Origin: Trichobilharzia szidati
Taxonomy: Eukaryota; Platyhelminthes; Trematoda; Strigeidida; Schistosomatidae
Direction: 5' to 3'
DNA: 64,000 nt
Assembly (NCBI GenBank): GCA_944472155.2
Contig: OX235279.1
Span: forward strand, 142,944,920-143,008,919
The notes beneath the pieces are model-generated. The model searched no databases. It had not been told where the DNA came from and was given only the letters and a program-made list of their open reading frames with translations. Shown here piece after piece: positions 46,201-57,420 of this stretch (its first letter is position 1; each line of letters starts with the position of its first letter). Made by a program: the position numbers and the translations under genes.

Positions 46201-47770
46201 GGACATATATAACTTAACCTTTTTGTGACCCATCTAACTTAACTGTTTCCCCTGCTTCCTGGACTAACAGACTAATCTTATTTACGTTTGTGTTTAACAA
46301 CTAAGAGAAAGCTGTAATAGTCTGTATGGTTTATTCTTGCAATATGAATACGAATTTCACAAAATACTTCTTATCTTCAATAACAATAATAGTAATGATA
46401 GGGATAATTTCAAACGGAAATGCTCATACAGTGTCAAATTCCTAGTATAACAACAACAGACACTGAGAGATAAGAGTGATTAAAAGTTTGAAGAGGAGAA
46501 AAATTGGGGAAATTGTGAAAAATAGGGACTAATAAGAATGGCCAATAGAATGACTCAAGCGGAAATAATGGGGGAATGCAACTTTTTCGCAAATTTTCTG
46601 CTTTTCTCCCATAATTTAGCCCTGTAGTCAAATGGCCTTGGCAAATACGAATAATTTGTACTCATTATTTCACGAAGAGCCATGTGATATATTGTTTAAG
46701 CGTGAATAGCTAGCTGGCTGTGATAATGGCTTAAGTTCATTTAGAACTTGCATGTCGTCAAGTGTCAGACGCTTTAAATATGCGCCAGAGTAGATAACAC
46801 AATTTCAGGACATATCGAAATGAAAATGAAAAGGTGAAATGCGATGAAATATATTTTGGCAAAATGAAATCTGAGTAGGCTGTTAAAGAGGATTAAATTC
46901 ATCTGAACTTCAGTGATCTATGAATTTCGCCTTGATAATTACTGAATCAGTTAATAAGGACACAAATCTCGTTTCCTCCTGTAGACAGCATTTATTATTC
47001 AAAGACAAACTTAGAGTTCACTCATTGATCAAATGTGGATTGTGTATTTATTCACAAAAACAGTATTAGTAACAGAATTACTGAAAGCAAATGTGCTATC
47101 AGCATATGTTTCTATCAAGTTCAGGAATTCACTACAGTTTTCAATAGACCTCATCAGTGGAAGTAACCTGAAGACAGTCAGCGATAAGGAATATGAATAG
47201 ATGCCTAGTCAGAAACCATGAATCCACGAATTTTTCTCTTTCACTGGTAAAATGCACTTATCAGAGCCTAACTGTCTTGAATTCGTTCCTCCATAGACTC
47301 TTAAATAATTACCGATGAAAACTCTTGAAAGTGGACAAAAAGTTCGCTTTTCACAACTTTTCAGGCAACATTAGTTCGCCTTTAAAGAATTCTTTAAATA
47401 CAGTGTAATTCACTTGGTACATAAATTTTAGTGAGCAGCTTAACACTGTTTTATATGAGAATGGATGAAACAGGCACACACAGAGAGAATTATTTACCGC
47501 CTGATAGTTGTTCACTTTAATAATTAGAGATAACGTGAAACTGAACAGTGATGTAACACTTTGTGGGTTTTATTACTCAAGATCTAATAAATTTTTCGTC
47601 ATTAGGCTTCACCAGTTTTAACCTACCGAATAGATATTTTTGATCAATTCAGTGAAATTTTGAGCAGAACTAGGTCGCGCTGACATACATCTATACCATA
47701 GATTAGTTTAATGCTGACGTTTTTAATGGCTACATTAAAATAACCGGGTTGGATTACTTTTATCCAGTTT
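46201..47770. other. No recognised gene
   Basis: AT-rich DNA. A 65-codon minus frame at 46434-46631 has no recognised domain. Confidence 0.35.
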
Positions 47771-47774
47771 TAAA

Positions 47775-49060
47775 TCGTTCATGGTACTCATGCCCTCCTG
47801 GATGAAAACCTTCGACCGGAACAGGCTGGATTCACGAGAAACAAGTCATGCATTGATCAGATCGCCACATTACGGATCATCATTGAACAAAGCTTGGAAT
47901 GGCAGTCACCTCTCCATCTCAGCTTCATCGACTTTGAAGAGGCCTTCGACAGCATCTATCGAGAGGTGCTTTGGCAACTACTTCGCTACTACGGGGTGCC
48001 ACCGACAATTATACATCTCATCCAACAGTTGTACGACAATGCTGCATGCCAAGTAATCCACAATGGGAAACTTACGGAATCCTTCGAAGTGAGGACAGGA
48101 GTAAGACAGGGTTGCCTACTATCGCCAATGATTTTCCTGATTGCGGTAGATTGGATAATGCGACAAACAGCGGGCAATGAGGAAACAGGCATAAAATGGA
48201 CTCACACAAAAAATTTGGAGGATCTGGACTTCGCCGATGATATATGTCTGATTTCCCACAAACTGGAAGATTTGCAAGTGAAAAGTAACAAGTTGGCAGA
48301 AGAATCATCAAAGATAGGACTTCAGGTGAACATAGATAAAACAGAGGTGATGAAGATTCCTGGACAAGAACAACAACAACAGACAACGATCAGCATAAAT
48401 GGGAGGAACCTGAAAGAAACAACCTCCTTCACCTACCTACCTGGGAAGCATCGTTTCAACTACAGGCGGATGGAACTGACGAGGATATCAAGGCAAGAAT
48501 CGGGAAAGCAAGACAAGCTTTCACTACTCTCAAGTCTGTGTGGAGGTCAACAGCACTCAGCATCAAAAATAACATCCGGATTTTCAACTCCAATGTCAAG
48601 TCAGTGCTACTCGCTATACGGATCAGAGACTTGCACTGCGCGTCATAAAGAGCATCTCAAACAAACTACAGACCCTCATTAACAGTTGTCTCCGCTCAAT
48701 ACTCAAGATCAGATGGCCAGAAAAGATCAGCAACAGAGATCTCTGGCAATGAGCGAACCAACCAGGAACCGATTGTGAAACAAATAGGCAGGAAGAAATG
48801 GAGATGAATTGCAGGCCATACTCTGAGGAAACGATCAAGTGACATCACTAGACAAGCCACTGCTCGAGTGGAACTCGAAAGGGAAGCGTTGAGTTGGTCG
48901 TCAGTGCGAGGGTGGGTGACTTGGAGGAGGTCATGTGAAGGTGAGATGAAAGCATGTGGGCAGACTTGGAGCCAGGTGAAGACTGTAGCAGAGAACCGAA
49001 CGCAATGTAGACGCACGGCTGAAGCCCTATATTCCTCTAGGAATTAAAGGAAACAATAAT
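47775..49060 (+). pseudogene. RTE-type LINE, 5'-truncated, with reverse-transcriptase palm
   Basis: The frame opens before 47894 ('RPEQAGFTRNKSCIDQIATL'), then continues in the 262-codon frame 47894-48682. Motifs: 'FIDFEEAFDSI' with aspartate 13, 'VRTGVRQGCLLSPMIF', 'DFADDICLI' with FADD at 113-116, and 'GLQVNIDKTEVMK'. A four-base duplication near 48435 breaks the frame after 'TSFTYL'. The tail ('KNNIRIFNSNVKSVLL', 'KKWR.IAGHTLRK') continues out of phase to about 49040. This is the most complete RTE copy here. The endonuclease and 5' half are missing. Confidence 0.85.
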
Positions 49061-51205
49061 AATGCTACTCTGAAGAGAAGAGTCTAAAGCAAGAATAAAA
49101 TGTCCATTTTTTACTTCTTCTTTTTCAACAACTTTTCAGTCAATATCTATCAACTTTGCAAATTAACCGAAGTTTTTCAATTGTAAGTAAAGTTCATATG
49201 ATTGAAGGCCTTCAGTGTAATTTGTTGATTTCTTATTTCATAAAATACATGGTCTATCCACCGTTGTGAATCTACACGATGTCCTCAGAAGTGAATTACG
49301 TAAATTTCTTCCGTCATATGATTATTTTAGTGACTTTGTTGTTCATTGCTGAAGCATGTAACATGATTGATCGAACCACAGAGTTCATCGATGATTTCGT
49401 TGTTATCAAAAAAATACATGATAAGACAGAGCTTTAGTACCTTTAACTTGAGACCGCATCTCTCCCCAAAATGCCGTTAAAACTCGCAATCACTTTCCTT
49501 TAAAAATTAGTCTTTTTACTCATTTAAAAGTAGGAAGCTTCTGGTTTTTGGAACAATGATTCATGAACAAAGTAAAATGAAAACATGAAAGAGATAAATA
49601 ATAACTGAATATTATTCATTTCGATCTTATTTATTAATTACATGTACTGTTTATCCCCTAATAATAACATTCTAATTCAGTACTTATACTTCACGACTGA
49701 TAAATACTTCTATGTACTTTTATTTGACGAGGACCACAATAATTTTTACCTACTGAAAAAAAATTCAGTAGCATAGCTAGAAATCAGTGAGTTTGCTACA
49801 TCTTTGCAAGCTCTAAGGTTGTTTTGATAATATTCACATTTTATGTCAATAAAATCTCCTTATATACTTGGCAGTATTATCTCGGGATATTTGCATAAAA
49901 CTACACGCTACTACTCATCTTAGTCGATCAGTAGTGTATAGTTTTATGCAGATTTACCAGCCTTCTTGATTACCCTTTATAGTATCAAACAGATCGCAAA
50001 CTGCGGTCTGAATTATTTGGTTTCCACTGCAAACCGCAGTGTAAATCTCACCCCTCGAACTATGCACATTTCAAATTGCTTACTAATTTGCAAACTGTGT
50101 ATCCTGAAATGCTTGACGAGGACGAACAAGTGATTGGCAACGTCAGTGACTATTGCACTGCATAACGTGGGTTCAAATCCCCAAACATACGTCAATTCAT
50201 TGGAGGATGTAGATACGCTTTGGTGATGAGTGTTGATAAGGACGGAATCGAAGTGTAATCGCCCCAACCATCTAACTGCAACTGTCTGCTCAAGTTAATG
50301 GAACATCACTCATTTCAAAGTAAATTTCGTAATAAGTCAATATCAAAAGTGTAATCTACTGAAGAGTATCAAAACCAAGCATTCAGAACTTCTTACTTTT
50401 CCCAGTTCTCTGTTCAGATGATGACTGGCAACAAAGACCACCTTTGTATCTTCTAAAGATGTATTTTTTTGAATAAACATATCACCGTTAGGAAGGAATT
50501 TAGTCACTTAATAATATTACTGTGGTTCTTGTGGATTGCAAAACACCTATCCTGACGTCTGCTCAAAACAATCTATGCAGTTCATTCCGAGATTAGGTCT
50601 AAAAAAGGACAAAAATGAAAAACACCTACTCTTTTTAAAGCTAAGCAACACACAGAGAAATTATGTTATTTTCTGAAAGGTATGTTTATCGCAAACAAAA
50701 AAGTTTGAAATGAACAAGCTATAAGTTATTTCTGATCAAAACATCGTGTGATAAAGTTAAGAGAGAAAAGGGTTGTTCAAGAAAACACTTACAGACTACG
50801 AAGTTCAGCAGAATGTTTTCGCTTATTCTGCATACATGTAAAGTCAGAAAACAAGAAGATTATTAGCTGACTAGCCTTTAACAAGACATGTTAAGTTACC
50901 ATAATCAAGAGATTATATTCACACTGTAGAAGGAGAGATTTTCACAGAGTCACTTTGTAAAATAAAATCTGCTTTGCCATGTGAATACACTAAAAGAATA
51001 AGAAAAAGGTCAGGCACCAGTTTGTTTCGATAAACTCTATGGTTTTTACGTGTCAGAGGATCAAAGTGTACCAGCAACCCAGCCACTGGTCATTTACTTG
51101 AAATCAGGTATAAGACAGATACCCAGAAATGAATTCAAAATAATTCACTTCCAGTAACATTGATGGATTCAAGTATAATTAAAACGTTAAATATGGAGCA
51201 AAATA
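49061..51205. other. AT-rich DNA with one tRNA-like piece, no recognised gene
   Basis: Apart from the tRNA-like word at 50130-50190, nothing recognised. An 84-codon minus frame at 50013-50267 overlaps it and is a shadow. Confidence 0.35.
50130..50190 (+). repeat. tRNA-like fragment with good B box
   Basis: GGGTTCAAATCCCC (50169-50182) is a perfect B box with flanking stem. An A-box-like word (TTGGCAACGTCAGTGACT, about 50134-50151) precedes it. The acceptor stem does not fold convincingly, so a SINE head or tRNA pseudogene is more likely than a tRNA gene. Confidence 0.45.
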
Positions 51206-51449
51206 AATGTAAAAATTTATTTGAATAAGGCAATTAGAAGACAAATTTCGCGAGATGATATCGTCATTTCGTAGTTTCTTTACAACCGCTTTACAAATAA
51301 CATGATTAACAATAATAAAATAAAGTTCATTACAATTACTCAGTTAGATAAAAACAAAAGTACATACTAATGGATTAGAGAGGTCCCTACACCTGTAAGA
51401 GACTCATTATCAAATCATTCTGTAAAAATGTCATTTGATCTGACAGATA

Positions 51450-51836
51450 ATGCTAGACACCTTGAACATTAAGGAAAAGGTTATGTGTTCAGTTGACATA
51501 GAATCTTTATTCACCAATGTTTCCCTTAATGAAACTGTTGATTTAATTTGCGATTACATCACAAGCAATGAAATAAACTTACCTATTCCTGTAACTAACA
51601 TCAGAGACATCATCTTAATGTGTACAGAAAATATTAGATTCACCTTTCAAGAAAAGGCATACAAACAAATTGATGGTGTTGCGATGGGTAGCCCTCTTGG
51701 GCCCCTGTTAGCAGATATGTTCATGTAGAAATTGGAAAGACAAATGCAAGGTATGCTTGGAGAATTTATGCTGTATAAACGTTATGTAGATGATACTCTT
51801 ACTATTGGTAATGATAGTAAATGTATTGAAAACTTT
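51450..51836 (+). pseudogene. Family B PLE reverse-transcriptase palm, interrupted
   Basis: 'CSVDIESLFTNVSLNET' gives RT motif A with its aspartate, and 'DGVAMGSPLGPLLADMFM' gives motif B. A stop (TAG at 51726-51728) follows, after which 'YKRYVDDTLTI' gives the YVDD site. The frame is then cut by the nested insertion within 'CIENF'. Confidence 0.8.
51824..51836 (+). repeat. 13-bp target-site duplication, left copy
   Basis: TATTGAAAACTTT, repeated at 52137-52149. Confidence 0.8.
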
Positions 51837-52136
51837 CCATATTAGTTTGTTTATTAGGTATATCACACAGTGAAACAGTATTATTTACTGGATGACGTTT
51901 CGAACAAAATTTATTGTTCATAATCATATCATATCATATATCTAATAAACAAACTAACATGGTATAAAACTCAAGTTTTGAGGTAGTGTGATAATAATTG
52001 ATATGATTATGAACAATAAATTTTGTTCGAAACGTCACCCAGTAAATAATACTGTTTCACTGTGTGATATACCTAATAAACAAACTAATATGGAATTACT
52101 TACTACCACAGTGCCCAAGTTTTACACATATATTAA
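51837..52136 (+). mobile_element. Nested insertion of a PLE terminal repeat with inverted 5' piece
   Basis: A 300-bp insert between 13-bp duplications. The first about 95 bp (51837-51931) are the inverted form of the terminal-repeat block that follows in direct orientation from about 51997 to 52095. The insert ends in the ACCACAGTGCCCAAGTTTT region, as in the family A element. There is no coding sequence: a solo, non-autonomous copy mobilised in trans. Confidence 0.85.
52000..52039 (+). ncRNA. Hammerhead-like motif in the nested terminal repeat
   Basis: Same block as 26303-26342: core ATGATTA, stem II GAACAA/TTGTTC, GAA, palindrome ACGT, C. The 3' side of stem I has changed to ACC, so GAT no longer pairs fully. 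The inverted counterpart lies within 51880-51930 on the minus strand. Confidence 0.4.
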
Positions 52137-52149
52137 TATTGAAAACTTT
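52137..52149 (+). repeat. 13-bp target-site duplication, right copy
   Basis: TATTGAAAACTTT, identical to 51824-51836. The host element resumes here. Confidence 0.8.
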
Positions 52150-52184
52150 ATTACCCTACTAATCATATTCATCCAAATATCCGA

Positions 52185-53020
52185 GTGACTTCCAAACTCG
52201 AATCGAATAACAAACTCTGTTTCCTGGATATTACATTGACCAGGAGAGATGATGGAACGATTCAACGATCTATTTTTCGTAAACAGACATGGAGTGGACA
52301 GTATCTTCATTTGACCAGTTTTGTTCCTATCCGGTATAAACGTTCCCTAGTGAAATGTTTGTTTTCAAGGGCTCAAAAAATATGCACGAGTGACACAGTG
52401 ATGAATCAGTTTCGACATATAAATTCATTTTTATTAGCTAATGGTTATCCGGAAAACTTTATCACTTGTCACAGTAAAGAAAGATCACATCTCGAAAAGA
52501 CAGCTTCTGTACCAAAGAAAGCTATCTTTATTAACCTACCATTCAAGGGTGACCAGATTATGCAGTTGACAGCTCAAAGACTTCGGTCAGCCATCAAACG
52601 CACATTCTACGCAGCATCTCTTTTTCTCACTTGCCGAACATTTTTGATCCCTGTACCTACGATTAAAGGACGAAATTCTGTGGACTCTACTTCAAACTGT
52701 ATCTACAAGTTCACCTGCAGCTGCGGTGACACCTATGTAGGTAGAACCAACAGAATGTTCCAATGTCGTCGGAAAGAACATGTTCATATTGAAAATCCCA
52801 ATGTGAGTAATCTGAATAGAAATCCAGCATCACCCACTGCAAAACACTTATGAATGCCAGGTCACAAAATCAATATTAATGACTGTTTCACAATTATTTC
52901 ACATAACTCTAATTCAGGGTTAATGAAGGTGATGGAAGCACTTTGGATTAATCACATACAGCCTAAACTGTGCGTACAAAAAACAATAGACTTCAATCTT
53001 CGCCTACCATGGACTACATG
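52185..53020 (+). pseudogene. Family B PLE linker and GIY-YIG endonuclease, broken
   Basis: 222 codons from 52185: 'NNKLCFLDITLTRRDDGT', 'IRYKRSLVKCLFSRAQKIC', 'ANGYPENFITC', 'VPKKAIFINLPFKGDQIM', then the nuclease 'CIYKFTCSCGDTYVGRTNR'. A stop at 52851-52853 ends the frame after 'TAKHL'. The rest ('GHKININDCFTI', then 'MEALWINHIQPKLCVQK' around 52932-52985) continues to 53020. RT and nuclease parts would be one protein if unbroken. Confidence 0.8.
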
Positions 53021-53134
53021 ACTGGTCATTAGTATGTACTTTTGTTTTTTATTTAACTGAGTAATTAACAGTTTGAAAAAATTTGGGCATTGGGTATATG
53101 ATATTCATTATAATAAAGGTTTTTGTATTATAAT

Positions 53135-53175
53135 ACTTTGATAAAGCGATTAGCATTAAATAGCGAAACGTCAGT
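53135..53175 (+). ncRNA. Hammerhead-like motif in PLE terminal repeat
   Basis: ACT, TTGATAA, imperfect stem II, GAA, palindrome ACGT, C, AGT. Near-identical block to 46039-46082, about 115 bases past the endonuclease. Confidence 0.45.
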
Positions 53176-53334
53176 AAAAACAATATCGTTTTGTTTTTCA
53201 TTCATTGGGAAATACAAAAACCTTTATTATAATTGAGTAATTGTCATGATCTTTATTATTGTTAACCATGTTAATTGTAAAGCGGTTGTAAAGAAACTAC
53301 GAAATGATATCATCTCGCGAAATTTGTCTTCTAA

Positions 53335-53547
53335 ATGCCTAATTCAAATTTATCAGAGGGATTAACTGCTTTAATAAAAATTTATCCCGATAACAAGACA
53401 CCGTTTTATTATATGGAAGACTTTATTTTATCACCCACTGACTCAGACACTTATCCTACTAAGTTCACTGGACATACAAAGACAGTGGCTTACGCAACAC
53501 TACTGCTTTTTGTGTCAATATTAACTCTCTGCATGATATTGACGTAA
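53335..53547 (+). CDS. Small open frame with C-terminal membrane span, possible host exon
   Basis: 70 codons. The last about 22 residues ('VAYATLLLFVSILTLCMIL') form a hydrophobic span right before the stop; the rest is hydrophilic with several T, P, D and Y. A CAG/AG acceptor-like site at about 53355 could start an exon in this frame. I recognise no family. The composition is more protein-like than most short frames nearby, but chance cannot be excluded. The start codon lies inside the PLE end, so only the part after about 53355 could be host sequence. Confidence 0.25.
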   Translation: MPNSNLSEGLTALIKIYPDNKTPFYYMEDFILSPTDSDTYPTKFTGHTKTVAYATLLLFVSILTLCMILT

Positions 53548-53739
53548 TCCATTGCTTAATTTTTTTCGCCCTAATAAATTTATGCTGTCACTCACTTTAT
53601 TTAAAAGAATTTTTTTCCAAAATGTTTATTCACAACCTACAAATATGCAAATATTGACAAAGTATTCTGGAAAATTTCCCCTTATTTTTTTCTCTTGGTT
53701 AGTCTAGACAATGTTGGATAGGCAGACTGATTTTGATGT

Positions 53740-53835
53740 AAACGGTGTGGTGACTGCAGGAGAGATTGAAACCTTATGACTACCAGTTTACTGCTTTATC
53801 AGCTGAGCTATGCGATAAAAACACCAACCAGAAGT
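53740..53835 (-). repeat. tRNA-like SINE fragment
   Basis: Minus strand: A box TAGCTCAGCTGATAAAGCA (53792-53810) and B box GGTTTCAATCTC (53762-53773), at tRNA spacing. No convincing acceptor stem, so probably a SINE head. Confidence 0.5.
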
Positions 53836-53914
53836 GACTATCTGAATTTTTTCATTCTGTGTACTGTGAGTGAAGCATGCAACTTCGAACTTTGAAAACT
53901 TCAGTAGCTGTGGT

Positions 53915-54040
53915 GTTCTCCTTTTTAACGAGGTGAAGTTACTAACCACACGTCCGACCTTCCCTCCTTTCCAGGATTACTATCAGCTGGACACGAGCTA
54001 GGAATACACTGGCGGGGAATCGAACTAGCAAGCATCCAAC
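53915..54040 (-). repeat. tRNA-derived SINE, second family, partial
   Basis: Body words (ACGTCCGACC, CCTCCTTTCCAG) match the copy at 22080-22262 and a B box GTTCGATTCCCC lies at 54014-54025. The A-box half is truncated. Confidence 0.55.
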
Positions 54041-54121
54041 TGTTGATATTAGTAATGCTTTGTTAAAACTCATTTAAACGAACTTAACGTTCTCGGGTTA
54101 TTATAATCTAAAAGTCAATCT

Positions 54122-54161
54122 GAACGAAGAATATTCTTTTCAATAATTTCTCTTCAGGTTC
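54122..54161 (-). ncRNA. Candidate hammerhead, left arm
   Basis: Exact mirror of 54763-54802 on the minus strand. Confidence 0.5.
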
Positions 54162-54762
54162 TTACAATTATAAAATATAATATTTGTTGTCGTTACAATA
54201 AAGGCCAGTTATGCGGCAGCGGCAGATACATTTTTAACGTAGAATAACAGATTAGTTATGGGGTGTCAAAATAAATAGTCGTATTTGTGTGACAAACGTG
54301 CTAGGCTGAATTCGATTACAAAATATTGTAAAATGGGAGACAATGGTGATTAATCAAAATAGATTTGTAGAGTGTGGGGTAGGAAAATTGACAAGTCAGT
54401 TCAAGGTTATAGAAGGTGTCAGGTGAGTCGCTAGTAAAAAGTGGTCTGTGTTAAACAGGAGATAGTAAGACTGCAATGGGAGGTTCATAATGAAATAACG
54501 AATATGTGAAATGAAACAGGTGGAGGCATATATTGAGAAAAGAGATAATATCACTAATAATAAGTCCGGATAGTGTAAACGAAAAATTCATGCAAACATT
54601 CTCTTAATACGAATTCAGCCTAGCACGTTTGTCACACAAATACGACTATTTATTTTGACACCCCATAACTAATCTGTTATTCTACGTTAAAAATGTATCT
54701 GCCGCTGCCGCATAACTGGCCTTTATTGTAACGACAACAAATATTATATTTTATAATTGTAA

Positions 54763-54802
54763 GAACCTGAAGAGAAATTATTGAAAAGAATATTCTTCGT
54801 TC
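54763..54802 (+). ncRNA. Candidate hammerhead ribozyme, right arm
   Basis: Stem I GAAC/GTTC, core CTGAAGA (only the variable position 7 differs), a weak stem II region GAAATTATT, GAA, helix III as the 12-base palindrome AAGAATATTCTT, and cleavage base C at 54798. Apart from stem II, every conserved position is present. Confidence 0.55.
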
Positions 54803-54815
54803 AGATTGACTTTTA

Positions 54816-55885
54816 ATTCATAATATGGGAATATTCCACACTATCAAATCTTATTATAATTTGACTATAAGTTTTCTGCTGATGTAAACTGAATTTATAA
54901 AGTTACTGTTTTAAACAATCTAGTGAGTAACATCTTTACGGGCATACACCCTCATATATCCATTTAAACATTTTGTGAAATAATGTATGCTTAGAACAGG
55001 ATATAGGAAATAATGCTTTTTAAGGAGGAATGCAGTTTTCTCTACAGCTCGAAAGAAGTCAATAAGACTCCGGGTCTTCAGAAATTATCATAAGGGAGCA
55101 CTGTATCCCGGCTTTATCTAAAAAAGATAATTCCTCTTGTCAGTAAATCTTATCCACTCTCACAATAAGAACGACAGTTTGGGTCACAATGTTAACTTGA
55201 TTTTGATTTCTACACGTTGTGCTGAACTTATAGTTCAGTAGCCAATCACCTTAACTGTCGTTTTACGTAATAATTTAACCTTTGTCTACTCATTTCTTTT
55301 TGTTCCTTCCCTATCAAATTAAATTTAAGACTTTCCATCTTATTATGTACAATTAAATGAAGCATATTTGATTATCAACTAACTGTTTTTTCATCACTTT
55401 GCCGAGAATTAGTAAATTCTGTAACCAACAAGTTTGTATGGTGTAATACAGTGATTGCACATTAATGAGTGGATGACGCTTAAAGTACGATTTGTTGTTA
55501 TTGTTGTTGCTTTTTCAAGTCTTATTAAATGGAGCAGGTATCTAACATATCTGTCTTATCTTACTATGCTCCGTTATAGACTAGAACTCTAGGGACTGAG
55601 TTTTCTTTCAACTTGTTGATTCTGAAACTTGAAAGAATGAGAATAACAAAATGCAACCGGATAATATGAACTCGTGGATTTCGAACACACACAACAAAGA
55701 ACCTGAAACTAAGAGATTCACAAAATTTAAACAGTGCAGTTATTTGCCACCCACGAAATTGGTTATATTGTAAATAATCTGAGTAAACAAAAGGAATACA
55801 GCTTTCTTCACTTTACCAAGGTTATTGGCATTTAAAGGTTGAAACCAAATCTATGCTTGCAGAAAGGGAGAGAGAGAGAGTGGTG
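54816..55885. other. No recognised gene
   Basis: AT-rich DNA with a short GA run at 55867-55880. Nothing assigned. Confidence 0.35.
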
Positions 55886-55904
55886 CACCTGTCACTGCAC
55901 TGAC

Positions 55905-56075
55905 GATTCATGAGCCACTGAATTGGATCCCAGTGGCTGAATGGTATACGAGCTTGCCTTGTAACCGGAAGGTCCTGGGTGCGTACTGCCGATCATTCCC
56001 AAACTAGGATGGAACAGCTGTCCAGTACTCCCTGGTTTTCATTGGTTCTCTAACTGATGTAAATCCGTGATCAAC
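55905..56075 (+). repeat. Sm-alpha-like SINE, plus strand, B box deleted
   Basis: CCCAGTGGCTGAATGGTATACGAGC is the A-box region (from 55929). The sequence between GGTCCTGG and GTGCGTACTG, which should hold the B box, is missing. The ribozyme region (55983-56028) has stem I GTACTG/CAGTAC and CAGCTGTC intact but a broken core (CCGATCA) and TGGAA instead of CGAAA, so it is inactive. Confidence 0.75.
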
Positions 56076-57190
56076 TCGTAGAAACATAACTAACCCTTAC
56101 AAACCAAACTATAGAAAATAAACTTAATCAATTAAATTACATAATTTTCTATGTCGTGTGTTTTTCTATACTTTGTGTCCCATTCACAAATTTTTATCTT
56201 CATTCAAACTTAACTCGGCTTATTCTCATATGATAATTTATAAAAAAACTGTGTATTTATGTAACCTGCACTACTAACATACTCATTCTAATTAAACTTT
56301 GTTTCTACTCAAAGTAACGAACTCTTTCCTCAAGAATATTTGTCTAATAGTCCTATTATCAATCAATGACTTTAGCTTTTAGTAATTTAAAAATCTACAT
56401 AATTACAAGCTTATTTTACTCATAGTTCCTATCAGTCACTACTTTTCTGTAATTTGTAATTTTGACATTGTTCAGGTTGAAAATAATCCATCGAGCCCAT
56501 ATTACCCTGTTACATTTGTTGTTTTTATTACTTTTTTTAAAGTTGATTGATGGGAAGACTTGCATGAAGTTGTCGGTTTTTGTTTGTTTATCCCTGAGGT
56601 TTTACAACACGAGACATTAATCATCCGCAAGACAGAGATATCCAACTATCATTCTGATAGTCCAAAGTATGACCATCTTCTCACTCCCCTATGATCTGCC
56701 GCACGATCCAATCCACTACAATCGGGAAGATTCAACGTAGTAGTGGTAGTATTAGTAGTAGTAGTAGCAGTAGTAGTAGTCGTAGATAATCTCGTCTTAC
56801 TTCTCTTTTCAGTTCAAGTGGTTCTATGAGACTTCTGTTGTAAATTAGTTAGCATCTAGAATCATTGTCTAATTTAGTAATCGGTTCTAAGCCCGGAAAC
56901 GATGTTCGGTTTGTGAGGATTTCATTAATTTCAAATTATGTAACTCGCAGTGTTAAAGTGTCAATCAGCGGATATCGTTGACAGGGCAATTTAAACGCTA
57001 CTTTGTCTCACCCAACAATTAGAAAGCATATGTTTAGTGGTAGGTCAATTTTGCTTCATGCCAAACTTCTGACAGGATTCTATTTTTCTAGATTTGGTTG
57101 AGTTTTTATTCCCTGATTACCCTGACTCTAAGCTAATTTGACTTTTGCACTTAACATCAAAGTCTGCGTATGACAATTAATTAGTCATAA
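56076..57190. other. AT-rich DNA with a (TAG)n microsatellite
   Basis: An imperfect TAG trinucleotide run lies at about 56739-56786. No gene recognised. Confidence 0.45.
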
Positions 57191-57194
57191 TTGC

Positions 57195-57420
57195 ATAAAA
57201 CTATATACCACTGAGTGACTGAGATAAGCAGCTGTGCACCATGATGCCAATGGGGATCAAACCTGGAACCTGCATGTCAAGAAGCGTGTCCGCTGATCAT
57301 TCAGTCACCACGACTGAGTCCAATGGTCCATAAATTCTAACCTCTACCATTTCGCGAAATTCAGCTGTACAGTCAGCTAATTTTATCATGGAGTATTCAT
57401 TTTCACACCCTATTTGGTGC
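57195..57420 (-). repeat. tRNA-like SINE, related to the hammerhead SINE at its 5' side
   Basis: Minus strand: B box AGGTTTGATCCCC (57252-57264) and an A-box-like word GTCGTGGTGACTGAATGATC (about 57292-57311). The stretch CCAATGGTCCATAAATTCTAACCTCT (57320-57345) matches the region just upstream of the tRNA head in the array unit. No hammerhead is seen. Confidence 0.5.

Larger units (their letters stand above)
51211..53355 (+). mobile_element. Family B Penelope-like element with inverted ends, interrupted
   Basis: The left end (about 51211-51370) is the reverse complement of the right end (about 53025-53060 and 53230-53355), e.g. around TTTCGCGAGATGATATCGTC. Inside, an RT palm piece (51450-51836) is followed by a nested insertion (51837-52136), then the RT tail and GIY-YIG (52137-53020) and a terminal repeat with a hammerhead-like motif. 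Frameshifts and stops show the element is old. Confidence 0.85.
54109..54815. mobile_element. Non-coding inverted-repeat element with a ribozyme-like motif at each end
   Basis: Arms 54109-54314 and 54610-54815 (206 bp each) are reverse complements with no difference I could find, around a 295-bp loop. There is no open frame of note. Each arm carries the hammerhead-like motif found at the tips of the PLE palindrome at 43242-45158. It is best read as a non-autonomous relative of the family B PLE terminal repeat, or a foldback element. No clear flanking duplication was found. Confidence 0.8.

Noticed and set aside
54109..54815. MITE of a known DNA transposon family
   Set aside because: Arms are long and carry the hammerhead-like block of PLE ends, and no transposase-type terminal motif or short target duplication was found.
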